Shown: in pieces, positions 10,773 through 18,106 of the stretch
How positions within the stretch are numbered: position 1 is the first letter of the stretch
How the letters are laid out: each line of letters begins with the position of its first letter
Origin: an uncultured Oscillospiraceae bacterium
GTDB lineage: Bacteria; Bacillota; Clostridia; Oscillospirales; Oscillospiraceae
Assembly (NCBI GenBank): GCA_934589665.1
Contig: CAKTOJ010000018.1
Span: 1 to 22,064 of the forward strand
Reading direction: 5' to 3'
Length of the DNA: 22,064 nt
Translations under genes and position numbers: made by a program
The notes under the pieces: model-generated
Told to the model about the DNA's origin: nothing
Seen by the model: only the letters and a program-made list of their open reading frames with translations
Database searches by the model: none

Positions 10773-10801
10773 AGTTTACATTTTGCACCCGCGCTTGTCA
10801 A
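10773..10801 (-). promoter_or_regulatory. Sigma-A promoter of gltX
   Basis: On the minus strand the -35 is a perfect TTGACA (10796-10801), the spacer is 17 bases, and the -10 is TAAACT (10773-10778) with a TG immediately upstream. It lies back to back with the trpS promoter. Confidence 0.85.
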
Positions 10802-10808
10802 TGTTTTC

Positions 10809-10837
10809 TTGTCTTTTTCAAATGGGTGTGATATGAT
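10809..10837 (+). promoter_or_regulatory. Sigma-A promoter of trpS
   Basis: The -35 is TTGTCT (10809-10814), the spacer is 17 bases and the -10 is TATGAT (10832-10837), with an extended TG at 10829-10830. Transcription would start about 60 bases before trpS. That leader is too short for a T-box. Confidence 0.82.
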
Positions 10838-10906
10838 AGTAACTTGAAAAGGTAGGGTTTTTCTGCGCTCCGCGCGCAAATCAGGATAGAAACGAGGAAT
10901 ACCACA

Positions 10907-11911
10907 ATGGAAACCAATACTCCCGCAAAAAAGAGAATTTTCAGCGGCATCCAGCCCAGCGGTGAGCTGACGCTCGGCTCCTACATGGGGGCGATCAAAA
11001 ACTGGGTGGGGCTTCAGGACGAATATGACTGCCTGTACTGCATCGTCGACATGCACGCGATCACCGTGCGCCAGACTCCGGCTGATCTGCGCCGCCGTTC
11101 GGTCAACCAGCTGGCGCAGTACATCGCCTGCGGCCTTGACCCGAATAAGAGCATCATGTTCATCCAGAGCCATGTGCCCCAGCACGCGGAGCTTTCCTGG
11201 GTGCTCGGCTGCTACACGCAGTTTGGCGAGCTCTCGCGCATGACGCAGTTCAAGGATAAAGCGGCCAAGCACGCGGACAATATTACCGCGGGCCTTTTCA
11301 CCTATCCGGTGCTCATGGCGGCAGATATTCTGGTCTATCAGGCCGATCTTGTGCCGGTCGGACAGGATCAGAAGCAGCATGTCGAGCTCTGCCGCGATAT
11401 CGCCCAGCGTTTCAACGGTGTGTACGGCGATACCTTCACGCTGCCTGAGCCTTTTATTCCTAAGATGGGCGCGCGCGTGATGAGCCTCGGCGACCCGATG
11501 AGCAAGATGTCCAAATCCGATCCCGACGGCTGTGTTTATATGATGGACAAGCCTGAGGATATCATGCGTAAGTTCAAGCGTGCAGTGACCGACTGTGACG
11601 CCGCCGTGAAGTTCGATAAGGAGAATAAGCCCGGCATCTCCAATCTCCTGACCATTTACTGCGCCGCGACCGGCAAAACAGTGGAAGAGGCAGAGGCGGA
11701 GTTTGCTGGTCAGGGCTACGGCGTCTTTAAGCCTGCGGTGGCGGAGGCCGTGATCGAGCAGATGCGCCCTGTGCGCGAGGAGGCCGAGCGCCTGATGGCA
11801 GACAAGGCCTATCTCGAGAGCGTTTACAAGGAGGGTGCGCAGAAGGCGGCCTATCTTGCGGAAAAGACGCTGCGCAAGGTCTACAAAAAGGTTGGCTTTG
11901 TGGCCAGATAA
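10907..11911 (+). CDS. trpS: Tryptophanyl-tRNA synthetase
   Basis: This class I synthetase charges tRNA-Trp with tryptophan. The 334-residue protein has the usual length. It begins with the family block IFSGIQPSGELTLGSY, in which TLGS (22-25) is the HIGH-type motif, and it carries KMSKSDPD with KMSKS at 200-204. A GAGGAA site precedes the ATG. The tagO-like gene follows after 8 bases, with no terminator between, so trpS heads a three-gene transcript. The combination of trpS with a wall-polymer enzyme has no obvious functional reason. No T-box or trp-specific leader is visible, so charging-dependent control is not supported here. Confidence 0.97.
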   Translation: METNTPAKKRIFSGIQPSGELTLGSYMGAIKNWVGLQDEYDCLYCIVDMHAITVRQTPADLRRRSVNQLAQYIACGLDPNKSIMFIQSHVPQHAELSWVLGCYTQFGELSRMTQFKDKAAKHADNITAGLFTYPVLMAADILVYQADLVPVGQDQKQHVELCRDIAQRFNGVYGDTFTLPEPFIPKMGARVMSLGDPMSKMSKSDPDGCVYMMDKPEDIMRKFKRAVTDCDAAVKFDKENKPGISNLLTIYCAATGKTVEEAEAEFAGQGYGVFKPAVAEAVIEQMRPVREEAERLMADKAYLESVYKEGAQKAAYLAEKTLRKVYKKVGFVAR

Positions 11912-11919
11912 GAGGGAAG

Positions 11920-13071
11920 ATGGACATTCAGAAAGAATTGCTGCTGTGGGTGGGCGCCGCGCTCGTATGTGCGATGGTGGTGAGCTTCATCATGTGCCCG
12001 CTCGTCAAGTCCTTTGCCTACAAGATCGGTGCGATCGACGTGCCGAAGGACAGCCGGCGGATGCATAAAAAGCCGGTGCCGCGGCTCGGCGGCCTTGCGA
12101 TCTTCCTCGGCTTTATGGTCAGCATCCTGCTCTTTGCGCACATCGACCACCAGATGAAGGGAATCCTGCTCGGCGCAGTCATCATCGTAGTGCTCGGCGT
12201 GGTAGACGATATGACGCCGCTGCGCGCAAAGTTCAAATTTCTCGTGCAGATCCTCGCGGCGCTGGTCGCGGTGCACCATGGCGTGGTGATCCGGCTGCTG
12301 TCAAATCCAAACGTCTTTTCGGATGAGGCATACTGGTCGCTCGGCTGGTTGAGTGTGCCGGTCACGTTGATCTGGATCGTCGGCGTGACGAATGCCGTGA
12401 ATCTCATCGACGGTCTTGACGGACTGGCGAGCGGCGTGTCTACCATCAGCGCGCTGACAATGCTGGTCATTGCCATTCTCGTCTCGGAGCAGCAGGTCGC
12501 CGTGGTCATGGCGGCGCTGGCCGGGGCGTGCCTCGGCTTCATGCCGTACAACAAGAATCCGGCAAAAATGTTCATGGGTGATACAGGCTCGACCTTTCTT
12601 GGCTATATTTTGGCGACCTATTCCATTCAGGGACTGTTCAAGTATTACGCCATCGTGTCCTTTGCAGTGCCGTTTCTTGTGCTGGGCCTTCCCATTTTCG
12701 ACACGGCCTTCGCCATTGTGCGTCGCGTGGCACGCGGGCAGAGCCCCATGACGCCTGACCGCGGGCATATCCATCACCGCATGATGGATATGGGCCTCAA
12801 TCAGAAGCAGACCGTCGCGGCATTGTATGTGGTGAGCAGTCTGCTCGGACTTTCCGCCGTTGTGCTCACGACGAGCGGAGAGCTTAAGGCGATGACGCTG
12901 CTTATTGCGCTGGCCGCGGTGGCTTATGTCGCTTCGCGTGTGATCTTCCCGCGTGAGATTGCGGAGACCGCCCGCGAGAAGCAGGAAGAGGCTCAGACGG
13001 AAGCGGAGAAAAATCCGCTTGCATCCGAGCCGGATAAGCCGGAGGACTCGGACGGCGGCACGCCGGTCTGA
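11920..13071 (+). CDS. tagO: Undecaprenyl-phosphate glycosyl-1-phosphate transferase (TagO/WecA family)
   Basis: The enzyme moves a sugar-1-phosphate, usually N-acetylglucosamine-1-phosphate, from a UDP-sugar to undecaprenyl phosphate. This is the first step of wall teichoic acid or other wall polymer synthesis at the inner face of the membrane. The 383-residue protein has about ten hydrophobic segments. It shows the family motifs in order: VPRLGG (53-58), the Asp pair VVDD (D96, D97), NLIDGLDGLA (161-170), MGDTGS (219-224) and HIHHR (283-287), the last separating WecA/TagO from MraY. The final 50 residues form a charged, glutamate-rich cytoplasmic tail that many relatives lack. The exact sugar cannot be deduced, so the symbol tagO is a family label. 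Confidence 0.92.
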   Translation: MDIQKELLLWVGAALVCAMVVSFIMCPLVKSFAYKIGAIDVPKDSRRMHKKPVPRLGGLAIFLGFMVSILLFAHIDHQMKGILLGAVIIVVLGVVDDMTPLRAKFKFLVQILAALVAVHHGVVIRLLSNPNVFSDEAYWSLGWLSVPVTLIWIVGVTNAVNLIDGLDGLASGVSTISALTMLVIAILVSEQQVAVVMAALAGACLGFMPYNKNPAKMFMGDTGSTFLGYILATYSIQGLFKYYAIVSFAVPFLVLGLPIFDTAFAIVRRVARGQSPMTPDRGHIHHRMMDMGLNQKQTVAALYVVSSLLGLSAVVLTTSGELKAMTLLIALAAVAYVASRVIFPREIAETAREKQEEAQTEAEKNPLASEPDKPEDSDGGTPV

Positions 13072-13092
13072 GGGAGCGAAAGGAGGCGGCAT

Positions 13093-13872
13093 GTGGGAAA
13101 ACAGAAGATGACACCGTTTAGCGTCGTATTCGGTGTCCTGATCCTGCTGGTTGTCGCCTTCATGGTGCGCAGCAGCCTGCGTCAGCCGGAGAAGATCGTT
13201 CTGCCGGCCGAGCCGTCGGAGAGCGATAACACAGGCCCGGCAAGGGAGGAAACGGTTCGCCGCGTGGAGGTCCGCCCGGACACAGTGCAGAGCGTGATCG
13301 AGGTGCTTGCCCGGCCAGACGTATACAGCCGCACCATCACGATTGAACGCTATTGGAACGGCGGCAGCGGCGTGAGCACAGTTACCTCCCGCGCGGCGGA
13401 CGGATGGATGCGCCTGGACATCTCCTATGCCGGGGGCGGCCAGACGCGGCACACAATCACAGGCGATGGGACGACCTATGTCTGGTATGGCAGCGGCTGG
13501 CACTATGTCAGCTCAGCGGCAGCGCTCTCGCAGGACGCGGAACAGGGCATATTGACCTATGAGGACATTTTGGCTCTTCCAACGGAATGGATCGCGGCGG
13601 CGGATTACCGCAGTCTGGAGGATATCAACTGTATTTATGTTGAGACGGTGCCGGACGAGAGCGGTTATGTGGACCGCTACTGGGTCGGCGTCGACACGGG
13701 GCTGTTGGTTGCTGCAGAGCGGACGCAGGACGAAACGGTCGTTTACCGCATGGCCGCGCTGAGTGTCGAGCTGGGCGGTGTGGACGTGGCGGCGTTTACA
13801 CTGCCGGATGGGACGGTGCTCTACGAGCCGGTTATGGCGGCAAAGGAGACAGAAGAAAATGAAAACGGCTGA
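13093..13872 (+). CDS. Membrane-anchored protein of unknown function, possibly LolA/RseB-like
   Basis: I do not recognise the family with certainty. The GTG start at 13093 lies 6 bases after AGGAGG (13081-13086), and the frame gives 259 residues. One helix (about 8-26) anchors it, with the rest outside the membrane. The extracellular part consists of alternating beta-type strands (for example TITIERYWNG, then VSTVTSRAADGWMRLDISY, then TTYVWYGSGWHYVS). Such a pattern recalls LolA/RseB-like lipid-binding sheets, but this is only a resemblance. The gene follows the TagO/WecA-type gene after 21 bases and ends inside a terminator hairpin, so it is last in the trpS transcript. A role in envelope biology is a guess from its place. 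Confidence 0.75.
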   Translation: MGKQKMTPFSVVFGVLILLVVAFMVRSSLRQPEKIVLPAEPSESDNTGPAREETVRRVEVRPDTVQSVIEVLARPDVYSRTITIERYWNGGSGVSTVTSRAADGWMRLDISYAGGGQTRHTITGDGTTYVWYGSGWHYVSSAAALSQDAEQGILTYEDILALPTEWIAAADYRSLEDINCIYVETVPDESGYVDRYWVGVDTGLLVAAERTQDETVVYRMAALSVELGGVDVAAFTLPDGTVLYEPVMAAKETEENENG

Positions 13873-13896
13873 CGGAGCTTCCGCCAGCCGTTTTTT
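13862..13896. terminator. Bidirectional terminator overlapping the stop codon of the preceding gene
   Basis: The arms AAAACGGCTG and CAGCCGTTTT flank a smaller CGG/CCG stem with one mismatch and a short loop, followed by six T. The left arm carries the A-run needed for the minus strand, and the minus-strand gene ends at 13898. The hairpin includes the TGA at 13870-13872. Confidence 0.87.
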
Positions 13897-13897
13897 A

Positions 13898-14269
13898 TTA
13901 AAGAATGAGCAGCAGTCCGAGCGCGATGAGCAGTTCGTCGTCCGCTTTTTCCTCAAAAAGAAAGAAGAGCAGCAGAAGAAGCATCAGATCTGCGCCGTCG
14001 AGATCCTGAAGGTGAAGTTTTTCCAATATGCCATTGAGAAAACGGAAGCCCTCTTCAAACGCGCCGTTCCGCGATTCATCTCCGACCGGAGGCATTTCCT
14101 GCCGTGGAGGAGGCGCTCCGCCGCGCGGCGGTTCGCTCGGCTCCGGTGGGGGAGTGGGCGCTTCGCTGTGCGTCGGCCTGTTCTGCTCCGGTGGTGCGGA
14201 ACGACTTTTTTCCTCTTGCGGGATGCAGGTATATACGCCCTGATCGTTGCGCAGATAACGGTTGTACAC
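13898..14269 (-). CDS. Small proline-rich protein with Leu-rich C-terminus, unknown function
   Basis: The 123-residue product starts MYNRYLRNDQGVYT from a GTG at 14269 (GGGAGGG lies just upstream). This opening resembles small conserved proteins I have seen in clostridial genomes, but I know no function. Residues 22-60 are rich in proline, glutamate and arginine and probably disordered. An amphipathic stretch (about 66-90) leads to two very hydrophobic runs, LMLLLLLFFLF and LLIALGLLLIL, separated by acidic residues, which could form a membrane hairpin. The gene is the last of three minus-strand genes, 2 bases after its neighbour. Coding is supported by the ribosome site and tight spacing. Confidence 0.75.
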   Translation of the reverse strand: MYNRYLRNDQGVYTCIPQEEKSRSAPPEQNRPTHSEAPTPPPEPSEPPRGGAPPPRQEMPPVGDESRNGAFEEGFRFLNGILEKLHLQDLDGADLMLLLLLFFLFEEKADDELLIALGLLLIL

Positions 14270-14271
14270 GC

Positions 14272-14682
14272 CTATCCCTCCCGCGTTGTCAGAAATATCT
14301 TGGCCAGATGGATGAGCTTGGCAAGCTGCGCCGCCCGCGCGACCTTATCGCGCCGCTTTTCGCGCAGAAAGGGCTGGAGCGCATAGAGCAGCGCGGATGT
14401 TTCGCTGCTCTCGGGTCGGTTCATCTGACTTACGACCGGCAGCAGTCGCGTGAGAAGTTCGGGGTCCAGACCGCCGGTGAGCTGTGAGAGCATTGCACTG
14501 AGGTCGCCCGCGTTCGGTGTGCCGTTCGATGCTGTTCCACTGCCCGGCGGGGGAGGAGGCGTCTGCGCGTTCCCACTGTCCTCTGCGCCCGAAAGAGACA
14601 GATTCTGTGCCAGCTGCATGACCTGCGCCATGGCGTCTGGGTTGGAGAGCAGACTATTGAGTTTTTCTTCCAGCTCGCTCAT
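14272..14682 (-). CDS. Small helical protein of unknown function
   Basis: The 136-residue protein begins MSELEEKLNSLLSNPDAM and has a proline/glycine linker at about 38-57, then a helical C-terminal half (LLTRLLPVVSQM; ALQPFLREKRRDKVARAAQLAKL). No signal peptide or membrane span is evident. The N-terminal helix, with a Ser-Asn-Pro-Asp-Ala turn, recalls the neighbour at 14704-14961, where SNPAMAQ occurs, so the two may share an ancient unit. The start has AGGAGG 8 to 10 bases upstream. The family is not recognised. It lies in the middle of a three-gene operon whose role is unknown. Confidence 0.75.
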   Translation of the reverse strand: MSELEEKLNSLLSNPDAMAQVMQLAQNLSLSGAEDSGNAQTPPPPPGSGTASNGTPNAGDLSAMLSQLTGGLDPELLTRLLPVVSQMNRPESSETSALLYALQPFLREKRRDKVARAAQLAKLIHLAKIFLTTREG

Positions 14683-14703
14683 GCCGTCCGCCTCCTGCCC
14701 TGC

Positions 14704-14961
14704 TTATTTTTTCGCGCTGTCGTTGATGCGGCTCATGACCGCCATGCCCTCCGGGCTTTTCATCAGATTTGAAAGCATTGCCGCAAGCTCCTTCGTGTTG
14801 CCCATCGCGGCGCTCTGTGCAGCGCGGCTGAGCGCTGCGCCGCCGTCCTGCCGGGTGAGCAGCTGCATGAGCTTCTGCCCGTCGCCCGATTGCAGAAGAG
14901 ACTGCGCCATGGCGGGATTGCTTCGGAATTTTTCAATCAGCTGTGCCGTTTTATTGTCCAT
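14704..14961 (-). CDS. Small helical protein of unknown function, first gene of a three-gene operon
   Basis: The 85-residue protein (MDNKTAQLIEKFRSNPAMAQSLLQ...) is predicted to be almost wholly helical, cytoplasmic and soluble. It has two similar helical elements: one around FRSNPAMAQSLLQSGDGQKLMQL and one around LSNLMKSPEGMAVMSRI. A GGAGG site precedes the ATG. It is 21 bases from the next gene of the unit. A sigma-E-like promoter sequence is visible upstream and is listed separately. I do not recognise a function. Confidence 0.75.
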   Translation of the reverse strand: MDNKTAQLIEKFRSNPAMAQSLLQSGDGQKLMQLLTRQDGGAALSRAAQSAAMGNTKELAAMLSNLMKSPEGMAVMSRINDSAKK

Positions 14962-14992
14962 GTTTATGCCTCCGTTCCGATTCTTTCAGGAC

Positions 14993-15021
14993 AGTATATG
15001 AGGAGAGAGGGAAAAACGTGC
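14993..15021 (-). promoter_or_regulatory. Possible sigma-E-type promoter for the small-protein operon
   Basis: On the minus strand CATATACT (14993-15000) matches the sporulation sigma-E -10 consensus (CATAYAMT). A GCACGTT lies 14 bases upstream (15015-15021) and agrees with 5 of 7 positions of the -35 consensus KMATATT. No sigma-A -35 fits. The consensus is recalled from Bacillus work, so this is suggestive only. Confidence 0.35.
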
Positions 15022-15028
15022 CTGAGAC

Positions 15029-15057
15029 TTGCATGGAATGGGCGGATATGCTACCAT
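15029..15057 (+). promoter_or_regulatory. Promoter candidate of the frameshifted small membrane gene
   Basis: TTGCAT (15029-15034), a 17-base spacer and TACCAT (15052-15057), with an extended TG at 15049-15050, fit a sigma-A promoter. Transcription would begin about 25 bases before the GTG start at 15090. Confidence 0.55.
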
Positions 15058-15089
15058 GAAAGTGATAATGCTGACGGGAGGGGAGTACT

Positions 15090-15309
15090 GTGCAGGAAAC
15101 GTGCGGTTATACTTATTGGAAAAAGCCGTGGGCTAAGTGGTGTGTTCTGGCGGCGGGACTCTTGCAGCTTCTGTCACTTCTGGGGTGCGGCGGGACTGTG
15201 CTTTCCGACGCTCCAGTATGGCGGACATGAGCTTCTCTGGTGGATGCTTCTTCTCCTTGCGATGCTTGGCGGCGGAATATTTGTCTTATATAAGAGTAGA
15301 AAACTGTAA
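15090..15309 (+). pseudogene. Small two-helix membrane protein, apparently split by a +1 frameshift
   Basis: A GTG at 15090 follows GGGAGGGGAG and opens a frame of 46 residues (QETCGYTYWKKPWAKW, then a hydrophobic VLAAGLLQLLSLLGCGG stretch) that stops at 15228-15230. A second frame, shifted by +1, encodes HELLWWMLLLLAMLGGGIFVLYK and ends with TAA at 15307-15309, just ahead of a terminator. The first frame has the promoter, ribosome site and start; the second has the natural end. Removing one G from the GGCGGGA run near 15188-15194 would join them into a 72-residue protein with two membrane helices. Alternatives are a sequencing or assembly error, programmed frameshifting, or two tiny overlapping genes. 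The family is not recognised. Confidence 0.55.
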
Positions 15310-15315
15310 AAAGTG

Positions 15316-15358
15316 CGCCGTACAGGATACCTGTACGGCGTATTTTCGCTTATTTTTT
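15316..15358. terminator. Terminator between the small membrane gene and nth
   Basis: A perfect 11-bp stem (15316-15326 with 15330-15340) has an ATA loop and is followed by TATTTTCGCTTATTTTTTCG on the plus strand. On the minus strand the hairpin is followed by CACTTTTTAC, so it may also serve nth. Confidence 0.8.
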
Positions 15359-16000
15359 CGCTTTTTCCTGCGCTTTTCCGAAGTCGCAGTCAGCCCTGAG
15401 CGGGCAGCCCTCGCAGTTTGCCTTTCGGGCGGTGCAGCGGTCACGGCCGAAGAGCACCATGCGGTGGCAGAAGTCGCTCGACTCCTCGGGAGGGAGGACA
15501 ACACGCAGCTGTTTTTCCACGCTCAGAGGGTCCTTGCTGCCATCGGTCAGGCCAAGGCGGCCTGTGATGCGGATGCAATGCGTGTCGCAGACATAGGCGG
15601 GCTGGTGGTAGATGTCTCCAAGAATGAGGTTCGCGGTTTTGCGTCCGATGCCTGGGAGACTTGTCAGCTCCTCCATTGTGCCGGGGACCTTGCCGCCGAA
15701 TTTTTCAAGCAGAAGCTTGGCGCATTCAACAAGATCCTTGGATTTGGTGTTATAAAAGCCGCAGGACTTGATCGCCTCGCCGACCTCCTCATAGCTGGCG
15801 GCGGCAAACGCCTCCAGTGTTGGAAATTTTGTATAGAGCGAGGGTGTGACCATGTTCACGCGTGCGTCGGTGCACTGCGCGGACAGGCGCACGGCGAAGA
15901 GCAGTTCATAATCCTTTTTATATTGCAGCGAGCACAGCACGTCGGGATAGAGAAGCTTCAATTCCTCCACAATGCGGCGGACGGCGGCTTTGGATTTCAT
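15350..16000 (-). CDS. nth: Endonuclease III (DNA glycosylase/AP lyase)
   Basis: Endonuclease III removes oxidised pyrimidines and nicks abasic sites in base excision repair. The 216-residue protein has the usual length. Its helix-hairpin-helix is LPGIGRKTAN, with catalytic Lys121; the catalytic Asp is D139 in VCDTH. The four cysteines C189, C196, C199 and C205 have the C-X6-C-X2-C-X5-C spacing that holds the 4Fe-4S cluster. The ATG has AGGAGG about 7 bases upstream. It is a single-gene unit, divergent from the gene at 16166. Confidence 0.96.
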   Translation of the reverse strand: MKSKAAVRRIVEELKLLYPDVLCSLQYKKDYELLFAVRLSAQCTDARVNMVTPSLYTKFPTLEAFAAASYEEVGEAIKSCGFYNTKSKDLVECAKLLLEKFGGKVPGTMEELTSLPGIGRKTANLILGDIYHQPAYVCDTHCIRITGRLGLTDGSKDPLSVEKQLRVVLPPEESSDFCHRMVLFGRDRCTARKANCEGCPLRADCDFGKAQEKAKK

Positions 16001-16130
16001 GTTGCGACCTCCTGAAACGATTTGCAGCGCGGCCTGTCACAGACGGCACTGCCCCTTTAGCACAAGAAGCATACCACACTTTTCCCGAAAAATCGACAGA
16101 AAAAATGTGTGCAAACCCGGAAATCTATGG

Positions 16131-16136
16131 TACAAT
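16131..16136 (+). promoter_or_regulatory. -10 element of the LURP-one/rarA operon promoter
   Basis: TACAAT (16131-16136) carries an extended TG at 16128-16129. The best -35, TGTGCA (16108-16113), is weak at 17 bases spacing. It lies in the 165-base gap between the divergent nth and the gene at 16166. On the minus strand an extended TATGCT (16068-16073) could serve nth. Confidence 0.55.
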
Positions 16137-16165
16137 AAAAAAGAATTTTTCGGGGAGGTGCACAC

Positions 16166-16639
16166 ATGCGCTTACTCTTCAAGCAGCGTTTTTTCTCGTG
16201 GTTTGACAGCTATGATATCTACGACGACAACGGTGAGACGGTCTACACGGTCGAGGGCAAGCTCTCGTGGGGGCACTGCCTGCACATTCTCAACGCCTCG
16301 GGCGAGCATATCGGTACGGTGCAGCAGCGTGTGCTGACCTTTCTGCCGAAGTTTGAGCTTTATGAGCATGAGCAGTATATCGGCCAGATCGTGAAGGAAT
16401 TCAGCTTCTTTGTGCCTCATTTTACGATCGAGGGCAGTGACTGGGAGGTCGACGGGCAGTTTATGGAGTGGGATTATACCATTACAAGTGCCTCACGCGG
16501 GACGGTGGCCACCATCAGCAAGGAGCTTTTCAACTGGACGGACACCTATGTGATCGATGTGTCCGATCCCGCCGACGCGCTGCGCGCGCTGATGGTCGTG
16601 CTGGCCATCGACGCGGAAAAGTGCAGCCGCAGCAATTGA
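16166..16639 (+). CDS. LURP-one-related / scramblase-like (LOR) family protein
   Basis: The 157-residue cytoplasmic protein has the alternating strand pattern of the Tubby-like LOR fold. It starts with a basic MRLLFKQRFFSWFDSYDIYDDNG block, in which a first strand runs into 'tVYTVEGK', and then repeats strand pairs such as HILNASGEHIG, FELYEHEQYIG and IVKEFSFFVPHFTI, up to a C-terminal helix (ALRALMVVLAID). Family members occur widely in bacteria. Their role there is not established; eukaryotic relatives include phospholipid scramblases. The ATG follows GGGGAGGTG. rarA starts 14 bases after the stop, so both share a transcript. Confidence 0.83.
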   Translation: MRLLFKQRFFSWFDSYDIYDDNGETVYTVEGKLSWGHCLHILNASGEHIGTVQQRVLTFLPKFELYEHEQYIGQIVKEFSFFVPHFTIEGSDWEVDGQFMEWDYTITSASRGTVATISKELFNWTDTYVIDVSDPADALRALMVVLAIDAEKCSRSN

Positions 16640-16653
16640 GGAGGACAGAGCAA

Positions 16654-17925
16654 ATGGCAAGACCGCTTGCGGACGAGATCCGTCCGCAGAGTCTGGACGA
16701 GGTCGTCGGCCAGCGCCATCTGATCGGGCCGAACGGCGTACTGCGCCGTCTGATCGACGCGGGGACGAGCGCGAATATGATTTTTTACGGTCCGTCCGGC
16801 ACGGGTAAGACGACGATCGCCAACATCATAGCGAATAAGACAAATAAAACACTCTACCGCCTCAACGCGACGACAGCGAGCCTTCAGGACGTCAAGGACA
16901 TCATTGCCAGCGTCGGCACGCTCATGGCGCCGGGCGGCATCCTGCTGTATCTGGATGAAATTCAGTATTTCAACAAAAAGCAGCAGCAAAGCCTGCTGGA
17001 GTTCATGGAGAACGGCTCCATCACGCTTATCGCGTCCACGACGGAAAATCCTTTTTTCTACGTTTATAATGCACTGCTCTCACGTTCGACGGTATTTGAG
17101 TTCAAGCAAGTCGAGCCGCGCGAGCTGCTGCCGGCGGTCGAGCGTGCGCTCGGCATCCTGAAAGAGCGCAGTCCGCTGCCGCTTCGGTGGGAGGACGGCG
17201 TGCCAGAGCAGATTGCGACACAGTGCGGCGGTGATGTGCGCAAGGCCATCAATGCCTGCGAGCTGCTCTACGAGGCGGCGGAGACGAAGAACGGAGAACT
17301 CCTTCTGACAAGTGAGGACGCCTTACAAGTGGCGCAGCGCAGCGCAATGCACTACGATAAGGGCGGCGACGCCATGTATGATATGGCCTCGGCGCTGATG
17401 AAGTCGCTGCGCGGAAGTGACCCGGATGCGGCGCTGCATTATCTCGCGCGCTTTCTGGAAGCGGGCGATCTCGTGACGCCCTGCCGCCGGCTGTTGTGCT
17501 CGGCGAGCGAGGATATCGGCATGGCCTATCCACAGGCAGTTTCCATCGTGAAGGCATGTGTCGACACGGCGATGCAGCTCGGCATTCCGGAGGCGCAGCT
17601 CCCGCTGGCACAGGCGGCGATACTGCTTGCCACCGCGCCGAAGTCGAACAGCGTGGTCGAGGGCATCGGCGCTGCGTGGGCCGACGTCAAGCGTGGAAGG
17701 ACCGGCGATATCCCGCGTGAACTGCAAAACGTCCACGCGGATTCCACGGGGCTTGAGCGTGAGCAGGGCTATCAATATCCGCATGAGTTCCCGCATCACT
17801 GGGTCAGGCAGCAGTATCTGCCCGATCCCATCAAAAACGCCGTCTATTACCGTTACGGCGACAACAAGGTCGAGCAGGCCGCGGCCAAATACTGGGAGGC
17901 GATCAAGCATGCCGATGGACATTAA
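16654..17925 (+). CDS. rarA: Replication-associated recombination protein A (RarA/MgsA AAA+ ATPase)
   Basis: RarA is a clamp-loader-like ATPase that acts at stalled replication forks. The frame is open further upstream, but the ATG at 16654 follows GAGGAGGACAG and gives the standard N-terminus (MARPLADEIRPQSLDEVVGQ). The 423-residue length is normal. Walker A is GPSGTGKTT (46-54). Walker B is LLYLDE with D101-E102, followed by the IQYFNKKQQQSLL segment typical of RarA, and sensor 1 lies in ASTTENP. The C-terminal block has PHEFPHHWVRQQYLPD, a RarA signature. The small DUF951 gene begins inside its last codons, so the two are translationally coupled. Confidence 0.95.
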   Translation: MARPLADEIRPQSLDEVVGQRHLIGPNGVLRRLIDAGTSANMIFYGPSGTGKTTIANIIANKTNKTLYRLNATTASLQDVKDIIASVGTLMAPGGILLYLDEIQYFNKKQQQSLLEFMENGSITLIASTTENPFFYVYNALLSRSTVFEFKQVEPRELLPAVERALGILKERSPLPLRWEDGVPEQIATQCGGDVRKAINACELLYEAAETKNGELLLTSEDALQVAQRSAMHYDKGGDAMYDMASALMKSLRGSDPDAALHYLARFLEAGDLVTPCRRLLCSASEDIGMAYPQAVSIVKACVDTAMQLGIPEAQLPLAQAAILLATAPKSNSVVEGIGAAWADVKRGRTGDIPRELQNVHADSTGLEREQGYQYPHEFPHHWVRQQYLPDPIKNAVYYRYGDNKVEQAAAKYWEAIKHADGH

Positions 17926-18106
17926 GCTTCACGACCGCGTGGAGATGAAGAAGCCGCATCCCTGCGGCGAAAAGATTTTCGAGATCACGCGCGTGGGGAT
18001 GGACATCAAGCTCAGGTGCACCGGCTGCGGCCATGAGGTCATGCTGCCGCGTGCCAAGGCGGAGAAGGGCATCAAACGGATTCTCGAGAGAGGAGAGGAC
18101 AAATGA
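17909..18106 (+). CDS. DUF951 family small protein
   Basis: The 65-residue protein has the DUF951 pattern: DRVEMKKPHPCG near the start, a central VGMDIKLRCTGCGHEVMLPR, and a basic C-terminus. The cysteines in CTGCG suggest metal binding, with the third Cys in PHPCG possibly joining. The family is widespread in Firmicutes and has no established role. The ATG at 17909 lies 9 bases after GGGAGG (17894-17899) and overlaps the rarA end by 17 bases; an ATG at 17915 is less well placed. The stop overlaps the next small gene as ATGA. Confidence 0.9.
   Translation: MPMDIKLHDRVEMKKPHPCGEKIFEITRVGMDIKLRCTGCGHEVMLPRAKAEKGIKRILERGEDK

Noticed and set aside
10861..10880. Short hairpin (TGCGC/GCGCA) in the trpS leader, as a possible regulatory element
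   Set aside because: Only a 5-bp stem with no T-run and no T-box sequence. It could arise by chance in GC-rich DNA.
12301..13503. Minus-strand open frame (400 codons) across the TagO-type gene and its neighbour
   Set aside because: Rich in His, Arg and Ala as typical for antisense frames, and it crosses two real genes.
16468..16653. N-terminal extension of rarA inside the LOR gene
   Set aside because: The standard RarA start with a good ribosome site is at 16654. The upstream part is a shadow of the LOR gene.
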